Positions 54,229 to 64,000 of a DNA stretch of 64,000 nt are shown piece by piece. Position 1 is the first letter of the stretch. Every line of letters starts with the position of its first letter. The DNA lies in the NCBI GenBank assembly GCA_963565915.1, contig OY751488.1, forward strand, positions 3,286,001-3,350,000. Direction: 5' to 3'. The position numbers and the translations under genes were made by a program. The stretch comes from Entoloma clypeatum (Eukaryota > Basidiomycota > Agaricomycetes > Agaricales > Entolomataceae). The notes beneath the pieces were generated by a model. That model was given only the letters and a program-made list of their open reading frames with translations, searched no databases and had not been told where the DNA came from.

Positions 54229-57200
54229 ACTATGAATAAACATGAGGGTTTGCGTATCCGCTCCCAGAACGTGTACCGAAAGAGCGTTCTCCTGTCAACG
54301 ATGTTAGAGCAACATAAAGATAACCTTGACATCATTTTCATGCAAGAGCCCCCATGGGCTACCATAAGACATGTTGCCTCCATGACGAGTAAAGACGGCG
54401 AGCCCCTTGTGGGTCCGCCGAACCACCCAGACTGGATGTGCCTCCACCACTCGGAACCTGTCCTCGACCCATCCAATATAGATGAGGATCTTCGACCCCG
54501 CGCCATTGTTTACGCGCATAGACGGCGTACCGCCATGAAACCTAAACTTCGCTCAGACATCATCCATCATCGAGATGTCAACCTAATTACGCTGTCTGTC
54601 CCCGAGGGCCAGATCAACCTAATTAATGCTTACTCGGATTCGCAGGGCACGGCCATTCGCATCCTTGCCACCCTTGGAACATCCCTTCCTCCCATTCGGT
54701 ATCTAGGTGGCGATTTTAATTGCCCCTCGCCGCTATGGGACCCCGAAGTGTTGCGCCACAACCACAATGCATCTCTCCTCTCAGACTTCGCATTCGCGCA
54801 TGGTCTTGTTCATCATAGGACTGGGTTTACCCATTTCCCTAAGAACAACAATACCCCGTCCATCATTGACCTGGTCTTCCTCCCTAACACGGACAAAGAC
54901 TCGGCCATCAAACTTGGGAGCCCAGATGAGTCGGACCACCGTTCGATTATCACCCTCCTCAGATCCCCCCTCATTAACGCGAAGGAACACTACCGTATAG
55001 TACCAGACTCGGAGGAGGAAACTCACTTCCTGTCGGCACTCATGGAATCCATGGCCTCCATCCCTATCCCGGTTACAACCACTAGGGAGGACATCACTAG
55101 TATTACCCAGAAGGTACAGGAGCTCATCCTGGCTGAATGGACCGAATTCTCTCGCTCTCCCCGGGACTCGTTCCGGTCGAAGGGCTGGTGGGATAAGGAC
55201 TGTAAAGCCGGGTGGCGCACCTATTCCAACTCGGGCAAGACAGACCAAGACTGGCGCGACATGCATAAAATCATCCGCACCGCCAAACGAAACTTTTTTG
55301 ACAAGAAAATCGATGAAGTCTCCAACAAAAACAAGCGTCCTTGGGACCTTACTTCCTGGGTCGGCCCACGAAAGAATGCCTCCCCCGAGGCCATTATTTT
55401 CGATGGCGAGACCTGCTCCTCGACCGCTGAGACCTGTGAGGCATTTCATAAGTCTTTTCAGTCTGCCGAAGCGCGCCCCGTCGACCCCGATAGGCTGCGC
55501 AGTGCTCTCGAACCTCAGCCCAAAAGGGCTTGGGTCCCATTCACATCGCAAGAGGTCCTCCAGGCCCTGGCCGGCTGCTCCAGCCGGTCGGCCCCTGGCC
55601 CCGACCATCTTACATGGTCCCATCTCAAGTGTTTGATCACACATGAGCATATCTTGAAGTTGTTCGTCTGGATCCTGAACGCTTGCCTCTCGGCAGGGTT
55701 CTGGCCCGACGCATTCAAAATCTCAATGACCGTCATTATTCCTAAACCGAATAAGCCGGCGTATGACGTTCCCAAAGCGTTTCGCCCCATCGTGCTTCTA
55801 AACACCCTGGGCAAACTATTTGAGAAAGCTATCGCTAACAGACTGCAATGGGAACTCGCCCGCTACGGTCTGCTACACCCAGGACAATTCGGAGGGGTTC
55901 GCCAGAACTCCACCGAAGATGCCGGACAATTCCTCACCCACCTCATTCGTGCGGGGTGGTCAAGGAAACTCAAGACTAGTGTCATAGCCATTGACTTGGC
56001 ACAGTACTTTCCCTCTCTAAACCACTCAGTTATCGCGCTCATACTGGATAGGATGGGGTTCCCCGACACTGTCGTGGACTTCTTCTCCAACTACCTAGTA
56101 GGGAGGCAGACTCAATATGCCTGGGAGGACGACCTCTCAGATCTTTTCTCTGTGGACATAGGCGTAGGTCAGGGCTCTGCCCTTTCCCCAGTGCTATCGT
56201 CCATATACCTTGCCCCGCTAATGTACGCGTTTCACGCTGAACATTTGCAGGCTAGCCTCATCTCCTACGTAGATGACGGGACCATCATAGTCTAGTCCGA
56301 GTCGTGGAAGGAGAACCTTGCCAAACTAAAGAAGGCATACAAATGTCTGTTCGAACTGACTACAGCCCTTGGGCTTGTCCTCGAACATTCTAAATCGGAG
56401 GCGTTCCATTTTTCCAGGAAGAATGGCGACGACGACCCCCCGGTAGACCTAGGATATGCGCCCTTCACAGGCGACACCCCTCTTGTCCCCAAGACCTTCT
56501 GGAGGTACTTGGGGTTCTTCTTTGATCGAAAGCTACTCTTCACTGAGCATGCCAAATGATACGCCACTAAGGCTTTCTCTGCAACGGGAGCCTTACTCTC
56601 TCTGGGAAACTCAGTCCGAGGACTTACACCCAAACACAAGCACACCCTATACCGATGTGTATTCTACCGATCGCTTTATATGGTGCCAATCTATGGAACT
56701 TCGACGGCGCCCGTAATAAGGGCATCATCAAGTCTATCTCCAGAGTCCAGAGGTGTGCAGCCCTATGGATCCTGGGCGCCTTCCGCACCACCCCCACAGG
56801 GGCAGTCGAATCCCTTGCCGGCCTGCCCCCGGTGCATCTGCACCTAAAGAAGCTCTCCTGCAGAAACCGTGTCCGAATGCACTCCCTTGCACCACGACAC
56901 ATGACTGTCATGGTCTGCGATGAGGAAGACCCCTCAAAGCGACCATGGCACTCCCCGGAATTTATGTACAACCTCAAATCCCCCCTCGTTGATATCTGGG
57001 CATACCGTGCAAACGTGACTGTCCCCCTATCACCCTTCAACAACTACAACGAGCCAGGGAAACACGTCCTAGACCGCTTCCCCGACCGTATCATCCACGA
57101 CATCACCCTTATCCGCGGCAAAACCGCTAAGGAGCGAGCCGAAGCCAGGAAGCTGCGCCTCATCACCCTTAACAAGGTGTTTGATGCCAACATCTGCTCT

Positions 57201-58442
57201 AACAAATCCGCTGTCATTGTCACCGACGCGGCTGTTCCCTCCCTCGTGTCGGGCCATCAAGCTGTTGCAGCTTGGGAAACCTGGCACATGGGGTACTCCA
57301 TCAATAAAGACTGGGCGGCTGGTGGCCTCACAGTCTCTGACGACACTGAAACTCTAGCAATAGGACACGGGTTTTCCAACCTGGTCACTCTGCTAGGGGG
57401 ACTCTCTCAACTGGAAGAAATCCACATCTTCACCGACTCTGTTAACGCCATTCGGCGGGCCACAGACCCGGACCTCCACTCCTCGCAGGCTACTGCGCTC
57501 GCTATCATCAGTAACCTGGTCCCTTGGTTTGAGGAACCAGGCCTGAAATCCAAGGTCTTCTTCCACCATGTCCCTGATTGCTCGGACCATGGCTTCGAAC
57601 CCCACCGTGCAGTGCACGACTTTGCCTCCTCGATTCACATCGAGTGTGGCGAATCGGCCTCCAGATCCCTCGACTTCAACACGAAACAATTCACAGACGA
57701 CATGCTAGGCGACTGGAACAATCTGTACCAGTCCCCCAAGTATGTTGGCCGTCACTACCAATTCCCGAGGTCGTGCGTTAGACGCCAAGACCACGCTCGG
57801 GCCAAAAGAATGAAACTGTCCCACCTCAAGGGCGGTACATGGCTTAAGGACGTGGGTCACTCCCAATCCCTCACGGCTCAAATGGTTCGCGGCCTCACCA
57901 GTCACGCCCCAATTGGCCACTATAGACATAGGTTCAATATTGGCGACAAGACCGAACAATGCGACTGTGGAACAGGGTCCATCGAGGACTTCGCCCATGT
58001 ACTATACAAATGTCTGCACCACCCCACTAGGCCCCCAGACATGCCCATCTTCTCGAGGAACACTCCCACCTGGGACAACTTCGGGAAATTCATCATGGAC
58101 AACCCAGGGGCGTTTGCCTTCAGGGATCGTCCAATGCCCAACACAACCGTTGGCGGTAATCGCGTGGTAGCGCGCTGGGTTCAAAGGGGTGCAGCCCCCT
58201 CTGGCAAGCGAACACGATCGAAGGATAAGAACCGCACAGGCGCTTCTTTGGTGGGTAGGGCGCAGACACCCACCAGCGCCGCTAACGGACAACCTCACAA
58301 GGTTGGAGTGCTCTTGTATCGCGCGGCCGAATATTCGGGTGCGCATACTAACGCGTTTGTTTATAACAGACTCCCCCGTCCTGGCGCGAGGACTTATCAG
58401 CTCGACGGAGCTTTGTGCCGCTTGTTCTTCTTGCGTATGTAG
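54217..58442 (+). pseudogene. LINE copy 2 ORF2, broken by two stops and a frameshift
   Basis: Endonuclease and RT read as in copy 1, including GGDFNCPSPLWD, SDHRSI and SYVDDG. TAG stops it at 56293-56295 just past the RT active site (copy 1 has CAA), TGA follows at about 56558, and a small deletion near 56657 shifts the frame. The last part (56655-58442, RNase H and CDCG knuckle) is open again. Otherwise very similar to copy 1. Confidence 0.9.
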
Positions 58443-58517
58443 GTCCTCGGACCGATGTAGTTTACTCTATGTCAAGTGGACTGTACCCTTAGTATACCGC
58501 TATATAAATTGTTGACC

Positions 58518-58552
<35 letters not shown>

Positions 58553-58562
58553 GAGATTTGTT

Positions 58563-59089
58563 CTTAAAGTACACGGAACTGACTGCAGTACCGTCCAAAG
58601 ATAAGATAAGAAAAAGGATGAAAGGATTCATAACAGCAGGGCTCATTTCAATATCTTTGCTCATTTCAATATCTTTTGTCCAAGGACTCGTTTTGATATC
58701 TGTATTTGTAATAACTGATCCAGACACTGTGTGGCCTATCTCTTGTGTGGGAAGCACCTCCTATATGATTGGAATATGGATGACAAGAAATAAGAGGCAA
58801 ATATTCAATGGTTACCCTGCAATTCTGTGGCACATTTTTGCAATTTTGATCTTCAGGGAGAATATCTATTGATCTAGATATTGTATATTCTATCCCTTTG
58901 AGATATCAGTGTCCCTACTAGAGTAGGAGCATTTTCCCTAGTAAATGCCCAGAAATCGCAGGGGCAAAGGATATTTGAGGATAATTGATGGATTGATGGC
59001 CATTGATTGATGAGAGAAATCTAATGATAATATGACAACAAGTAAGGGTGCACATGATATGATGTCAGTAGCTTATCAATCCTTCCCAG
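58563..59089. other. Spacer, no gene called
   Basis: It is the continuation of the sequence left of 52590 (target of LINE copy 2). A 104-codon frame here has hydrophobic stretches but begins in the LINE tail and has no family features. May be old TE sequence. Confidence 0.4.
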
Positions 59090-59510
59090 CTTTTATGATA
59101 GCCTGAGGTATTCCAATTTATGACAGCCTAATGATGTATCTGAGCTAATGATAGATTTTCCAATGAGAAATTCACTTTTATGATAGTCTAATGATGTATT
59201 CTATTGAATGATAACTATTCTAATGAAATGTGCAGTCTAATGATAGATTTATGATGTATCCTATCAAATGATAACTATTCTAATGAAAAATGCGGTCTAA
59301 TGATAGCTTTATTATGTATCCTATTGAATGATGACTATTCTAATGAAAAGCGCAGTCTAATGAGATATTCTATTCAATAATGGCTATTTTAATGAAAAGT
59401 GCAGTTTAATGATAGTTTCATGATGTGTTCAATTGAATGATAACTATTCTAATGAAGAAAATTCACTCTAATGATGGTTTTATGATGATTTAAAACTAAT
59501 GATAGGGAAT
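59090..59510. repeat. Tandem repeat, unit about 60 bp
   Basis: About six diverged copies of a unit containing TCTAATGATAG, TTTATGATGTATCCTAT and AATGATAACTATTCTAATGA. It is interrupted at its right side by a solo LTR, after which AATGATAA-type words continue to about 59930. Confidence 0.75.
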
Positions 59511-59515
59511 ATGAT

Positions 59516-59844
59516 TGTTATGATCATATTTTCACTTTTCACTTTATCTTATCTTATTTCGATCTTATCTTATCTACATCATATCGTACATGAGGACATC
59601 TTATCATTATCACGCAGCAGGATGCAAAGGATCCGGAGTCACACAGCATGACACTGCCTCAACACAGCCTCATGGTATTTACATATATAAGTAGGGTACT
59701 TTCACTTGTATTTGATAGCTTGTTCTCTTGAGGTTCCCGCTGGGTCTCTTGGCAATACAGCCCCTTCTTCATCTTTTCATGTTCCTCACTCTGAGTTTCT
59801 AAGTTTGGGCTCGCAATGTCATTTGACTTAGCGTCGCCTCAACA
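59516..59844 (+). repeat. Solo LTR of Gypsy-B
   Basis: Reverse-complement orientation to the LTRs at 16178 and 29485 (starts TGTTATGATCATA, ends GCCTCAACA). Target duplication ATGAT on both sides (59511-59515, 59845-59849). No internal sequence, so it is a product of LTR-LTR recombination. It has the segment missing from 29485-29752. Confidence 0.9.
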
Positions 59845-59849
59845 ATGAT

Positions 59850-60249
59850 AAGTATGATAAGTATTTTCAAATGATAAAGCATCATATAGAATACAATCTA
59901 TCATATCATAATAACAAGTGGTTATTATGACTATTTGCTAGGACTAAAGCCCTGTACTAATGATTAGAATGGTACATACTAGTGTTAGTAGAGTGTCTCT
60001 GAGGCTGCTTTTTGCTAGACCATGTGCTGTTGACAGCCTGCAACCTGTGAGCCCTTTGCTGTAGTCACCACCAGCCATCAAAGCAACCAGCAGAAAGCCG
60101 CCCTTTGTGAGTGATATAGTGTCAACATTTTCAATAGCATCGGATGTATAGATTGCAGATGTGTCATTGCCAGGCTGTGTTTTGCTGAATGAACAAGATT
60201 GACATTTGTTCTATTCATTGCATTTTGAGATGCTTCACCCACCTGATAT
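59850..60249. other. Spacer, no gene
   Basis: End of the 60-bp repeat region, then unique-looking sequence without open frames of note. Confidence 0.4.
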
Positions 60250-61236
60250 CTACACCAACTCTTAAAAGCGGGTGAGCACAGTGTTCAGGGTGAAAACCTT
60301 TTGCAATTGCAACATCTGACAGAGATTGTTGCTCAGATGCTGGCTCAACAATCTTTCAGTCAAACTCAGAACTCGCTCTTTTGTGCCACAAATAAAACTT
60401 GGAGACACACATTCCATAGTTCTTTTATGCTGATTGAACATGGAAGCAAAATCAGAGAGAAGGTGAGACATTCTATGCCTCACATGAAAGCGATGATATG
60501 AGGCAACAATAATGATGATGGATGTAATATAGAAGGCATGATCATACTATGATGAGACTATGGTAAGCTGGAGAGAAATAAATGAGATTGATAAGATACT
60601 AGACATTCAGACGGAGAGTGATGAATGAGATCAATAGAATAGGTTTGTTGAGAGACCTTCACCAAGGATAGGAATCTGCATCTCACAGAATCTGCTGGAA
60701 ACCAATGCTGCTGTTCTTTTGCAAGTGGACACAGAAAGCCCAAGGAGTCATACATTCTTCATAACACTCGCAGATGAAGCGCAACACAAGCTGCGTGTCC
60801 CAACATGGCTTCTTGACAAGCTTATCAACCAACTCAACAACCTTGTTCCACTGCACCGCGCATGGCATGAAGGGGTCAGAGGCAATGGCAGGGTTGCAAC
60901 AGTGGGCTGAGACATCATGGGGGGCTCGGTGGGCGAGGGCAATGGTTCAGGAACTGGCCAGGGTGGGGGAGAAACAACTGTATGTCAAAGAGTTACTGAT
61001 ATATCATCAGCATAAATAGGAATGAACAAACCATGGGGATTCTTGGTATGGTGTTGAGAGGGCCGAGAATTGGTGAGGTTCTCAGGGAGGTTTTGGAATG
61101 CCACATGTGCAACATTCTTGACTTCCTTGATATGTGCTGCCAAGGAAGCTGCAAAACTATGAAATACAGGAGAATTGAACGGGGGATAACTAAAGATATT
61201 TGCATCAGGAAATTTAGTGTACATGATTGCTGCATC

Positions 61237-62257
61237 TAGTGATGGACAGGGGTAACCCACAGGTAAAAAATCTGTACCCCTACCCCTACCCTCAAAAAAC
61301 CGTACCCCCTCGTCAAGGGTGAGGGCTTTCAAGGGTATGCAGGGGTACGGAATACCCACAGGACAGCACACAAGGGTAGACATCCTTGGTGCTACGCAGC
61401 CTGTCTGCGCGCCGCGCGCCATCACGGACCTTGTGGGGGTACATGCGCGACCCTCCTCACTCCTCATGCGCGTGTCGCTTCCCAGTGCTCTCGCATACTA
61501 CACCCACCCTGTCGTGGACCTCCCAGCCCATCTCCCCTTCTCTAGCCACTGCCTTCGCCTTCCGCGCCATTTGGCGGATGGGTAGGTGGTGGCAGTGGGT
61601 GAGTATGGGAGGGTGGGGAATGGTGAGGGCCATTAGGCAAGAGGGCATGAGTGGGGCTGTTGGGCATGAAGGGGGGCCGTTGGGCATGAAGGGGGGCCGT
61701 TGGGCATGAGTCAATGCGAGTAGGGGCCGTTGAGCGCGAAGGGGGGTCGTTAGGTGCAGCAGGGGACCGTTGGGCACAAAGGGGGGGCCGTTGGGCATGA
61801 AGGGGGGCCGTTGGACGCCATTGGGCATGAGTTGATGTGAGTAGGGGCCGTTGGGCACGCGTCGACGCCATTGGGTGTGAGTCAACGCGAGTAGGGGCTG
61901 TTAGGCAGGACGGGGACTGTTGGGCAAAAAGGGGGACCGTTATGCATGAGGGGGGGCCATTGGGCATGAGTCTACAAGAGTGGGCATGAGTCGACACAAG
62001 TGGGCGTGAGTTGACGCATGTAGGGGCTGTTGGGCGCGAAGGGGGGCTGTTGGGCATGAGTAGGGGGGATAAAAGTATCAACTTCAACTTCAACTTGTTG
62101 ATTGTTGATTGTTTGGCTCAACCAAACATCATGTGACCCTCCAAACCCATCCAAACGGTACGGGTTTTCGGAGGATAAGAAATCCTGATCCTCACCCTTA
62201 CCCTCCCTTACCCTTCACCAAAATTCTGAGGGTTTTGTGTACCCTTGTCCATCACTA
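61237..62257. mobile_element. hAT-type element, second family (TAGTGATGGACA ends)
   Basis: 1,021 bp, ends TAGTGATGGACAGGGGTA / TACCCTTGTCCATCACTA, perfect 8-bp duplication GCTGCATC (61229-61236, 62258-62265). Interior is a minisatellite; no transposase. Sits inside the Crypton pseudogene. Confidence 0.92.
61650..62060. repeat. Minisatellite inside hAT, core GGCCGTTGGGCATGA
   Basis: Diverged tandem copies in the same direction as the 44800 array and with the same core. Frames through it on the - strand (about 61457-62093) are repeat artefacts. Confidence 0.82.
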
Positions 62258-63560
62258 GCTGCATCTTGAAGCAGGATGGTTCCGAACCAGATGAGAACCT
62301 GCAGGAAATGGTGCAAGGCAGTGTCTTGTGCAAATTGTGATTCACATTGACGGGCCTGCAGGGCAGCCTGTTCCTCTTCAACCCAGGGGAAAAGTTGTGC
62401 AAGAAGAAAAGGTGGAGGTTCTTTGAAAGATTAGAATTCTATGAAAACATTCAAACAACAGAAGCTTACCCAGGAAGCCATGAGGAAGGAAATAAGAGTC
62501 TTGGCATTTTCCATTGAACATGGCAGCACCAAGGAGGGCACTAACTGGAACCATCCATTTGTAGCAGTCATGGTAACAGCCACCACCACTCCATCCACTA
62601 AGAGCCTTCATGTCACTTACTTCCACACCATGTTGATGAGCATTTTCTGCTGTATATAGCTGGCCACCATGGGTCACCTTGGAGATGTGGATGTCATTCC
62701 AAACATGGATGAGATTGACCCGCTCACAATGATCTGTGATTGAACATTATCAGCTATGGAAAAGGGGCCTGAAAAACCACTCACTATCATATGATGTTGC
62801 TGCTGATGGAGTCTTGGTGAAGAAGGCAAAAAGCCCATACCATTCCTGTCAACCCCATTCCCCACAGTCGGAAGCCTCAAAATCAGGAGAAAAATTGGGG
62901 ACATCAATCTTTGAGATGTGAAAGATGGCAAAGAAGAGCATCACCATGCTGCTGATAGAACAAGGTGGTGGTGAAAGGCTCCGAATTCATCTGTGCGGCC
63001 TGTCTGATTGTGCTTGGCATTGTCGGCAAAGATCATGAGTGGTCAGGTCTTGAAAGGAAGGAGTGGCTACAACTGATCTTGAGTGTCATTTCAAGGCTGA
63101 TGTCATTCATTGGAACATCTGATAGAAACAGGTCAGACCAAAGGAGAGCATGAGAGCTGTCTCCACAAAATGTGATTGTTGATGAAAGCAGCAGCATCAC
63201 ATGGTCATGAATGCCAATAAAGGTCTGATGGGGGCCAGAATGGTCCTGAAGACACCAGGCCCAGCATCATATGAGATCGTTGGTGGTGTGAGATATGTGG
63301 CACTCGCATCTGCCTCGAGCGCATCATGTGAATAGAGTGCCAAAAAATTGCAGGTGTTGGAGAAGTCATCAGGGCTGGGCTTGGGTGTAACAGGAGTTGT
63401 TGGCAAAGGGATAGAGATGGTGGAGGATTGGGGGGCGACAGATGCAACATAGTTGCCTGCAAAGTTGAGGCGATAGCATTTAGAGGTGTGGGTGGACAAG
63501 CCAAAAAACTGGCCACGGTCCAGTTCGTGAATATTTTGAACAAGGTTCAAACACAAACCA

Positions 63561-63928
63561 AACCTTAATGTTCAGGTTCAGGTTCGGCCTCGTTCCAAAC
63601 CCAAACATTTAATAAGGGTTCAGGTTCGGGCTGATGCCAAACTGAACATTGCCGAACACGCAGTGAACCCAAAAGTCATATGACTTTGTTGATTGTTGAT
63701 CATCAAAGTTGAAAAAAATCAAACATTGACTACTTTTGGTGATCACCACCACAACTGCAGGGCTCTTTGAGTCCCTGCTGTTTTCGTTCGTGCCCAGCAG
63801 TCTTGTTATGGACTCTATGGTATGAGGACCACATCATATCTTTTACTTATCGGCCCGACTCGGCGCCCTCTTATGAACTCACTATGTCTAATGTCTACTT
63901 TCGCAACCTTCGATTCCCAGTCTGACTC
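63561..63928. other. Spacer, no gene
   Basis: Contains several CAGGTTCGG/GGTTCAGG words at 63570-63660, possibly the edge of another short repeat. Nothing else seen. Confidence 0.35.
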
Positions 63929-64000
63929 TTTTTTTTTTTTTTTTTTTGGTCAACAGTTTGTATAGCGGTATACTAAGGGTACAGTCCGCTTGACATAGAG
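63929..64000 (-). mobile_element. 3' end of a third LINE copy, runs off the window
   Basis: A T-run followed by GGTCAAC and TATAGCGGTATACTAAGGGT is the reverse complement of the short 3' untranslated end of LINE copies 1 and 2. The rest lies beyond 64000. Confidence 0.88.

Larger units (their letters stand above)
52605..58548 (+). mobile_element. LINE copy 2, same family as copy 1, defective
   Basis: 5.94 kb with target duplication TATAGAGATTTGTT (52591-52604, 58549-58562) and a poly(A) of about 30. It is close to copy 1 along its length. Unlike copy 1 it starts with an apparent 5' untranslated region, so its 5' end may be complete. Confidence 0.92.
60250..63560 (-). pseudogene. Crypton-like tyrosine recombinase (Ndc10/CBF3-like), degenerate
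   Basis: On the - strand, fragments in order: LDRGQFFGLSTHTSKCYRLN region (63500-63230), later WYGLFAFFTKTPSAATSYD (62850-62800), then THGGQLYTAENAHQHGVEVS, KALSGWSGGGCYHDCYKWMV, VSALLGAAMFNGKCQDSYFL (62680-62470). After the hAT insert come YTKFPDANIFSYPPFNSPVF and VAFQNLPENL (61210-61060). In mushroom Crypton-type proteins the core reads TH(A/G)GR..., KALGGW, YD, LLGAA-FN and then YSKFPS..F.Y.PF. Here the HxxR arginine is Gln and many frames are shifted, so the recombinase is inactive. The outer borders of the element were not found. Confidence 0.7.

Noticed and set aside
58558..58872. 104-codon frame with hydrophobic segments after LINE copy 2
   Set aside because: It starts in the LINE target duplication, so it could not have been a gene before the insertion, and shows no family motif.
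61457..62093. Frames of 107-183 codons on both strands
   Set aside because: Translation of the minisatellite inside the hAT element.
1..64000. CRISPR array, bacterial operon or phage
   Set aside because: Tandem arrays here have no spacer structure, genes have introns, and all mobile elements are eukaryotic types.

Overview
The window looks like a piece of a basidiomycete (mushroom-type, Agaricomycete) nuclear genome. The genes are split by introns of about 50 bp, the protein-coding genes are standard eukaryotic ones, and the transposons (Gypsy elements with chromodomains, RNase H-bearing LINEs, Crypton-like tyrosine recombinases, hATs with a second layer of nesting) are typical of that group. 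There are two compartments. Positions 1-8,440 hold five closely packed conserved host genes: the 3' end of a TRAPPC12-like gene, ERG4 (sterol C-24(28) reductase), MPE1/RBBP6 (mRNA 3'-end processing), VPS5 (retromer sorting nexin) and a small coiled-coil protein with one membrane segment. From about 8,800 to the end nearly everything is a transposable element (TE) or TE debris, and no host gene is recognised.

The TE part from left to right: a complete PIF/Harbinger element (8,821-11,932; transposase plus Myb/SANT-like gene); repeats with a retroposon (13,168-13,537); a hAT-type non-autonomous element (13,877-14,374); a fragment of Gypsy-C reverse transcriptase; Gypsy-A (LTRs at 14,690 and 35,929) carrying inside it Gypsy-B (16,178-29,752, target-site duplication CTAAG), which in turn carries a 6.2-kb LINE (18,023-24,262) and a 1.16-kb palindromic element (26,059-27,220). 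Next come an inverted-repeat cluster, a second copy of the hAT element (38,075-42,601) split by a 4-kb Tc1/mariner element that carries an extra Zn2Cys6-type gene, the rest of Gypsy-C (split by a hAT that itself contains another hAT), minisatellites, a TIR element, a second defective LINE (52,605-58,548), a solo Gypsy-B LTR, a degenerate Crypton with a hAT insert, and the 3' end of a third LINE running off the window.

The strongest structural observation is a 24-kb inversion. The two copies of one hAT family at 13,877 and 38,075 lie at its ends, their target-site duplications are exchanged between the copies, and one Gypsy-C reverse transcriptase is cut into two halves that now point in opposite directions and would join exactly at the shared 8-mer CATGGATT. 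A second theme is that three unrelated elements (Harbinger, Tc1/mariner, Gypsy-A) each carry, tail to tail with the transposase or pol gene, a second gene for a probable DNA-binding protein: Myb/SANT-like, Zn2Cys6, and a Cys-cluster protein antisense to pol. The mariner and Gypsy-A versions are the best candidates here for poorly described systems.

Many inactivating changes in the elements are CGA-to-TGA stops or C/G transitions at CpG, which suggests decay of methylated CpG. All assignments come from reading translated sequence, splice sites, terminal repeats and duplications; no database search was run.
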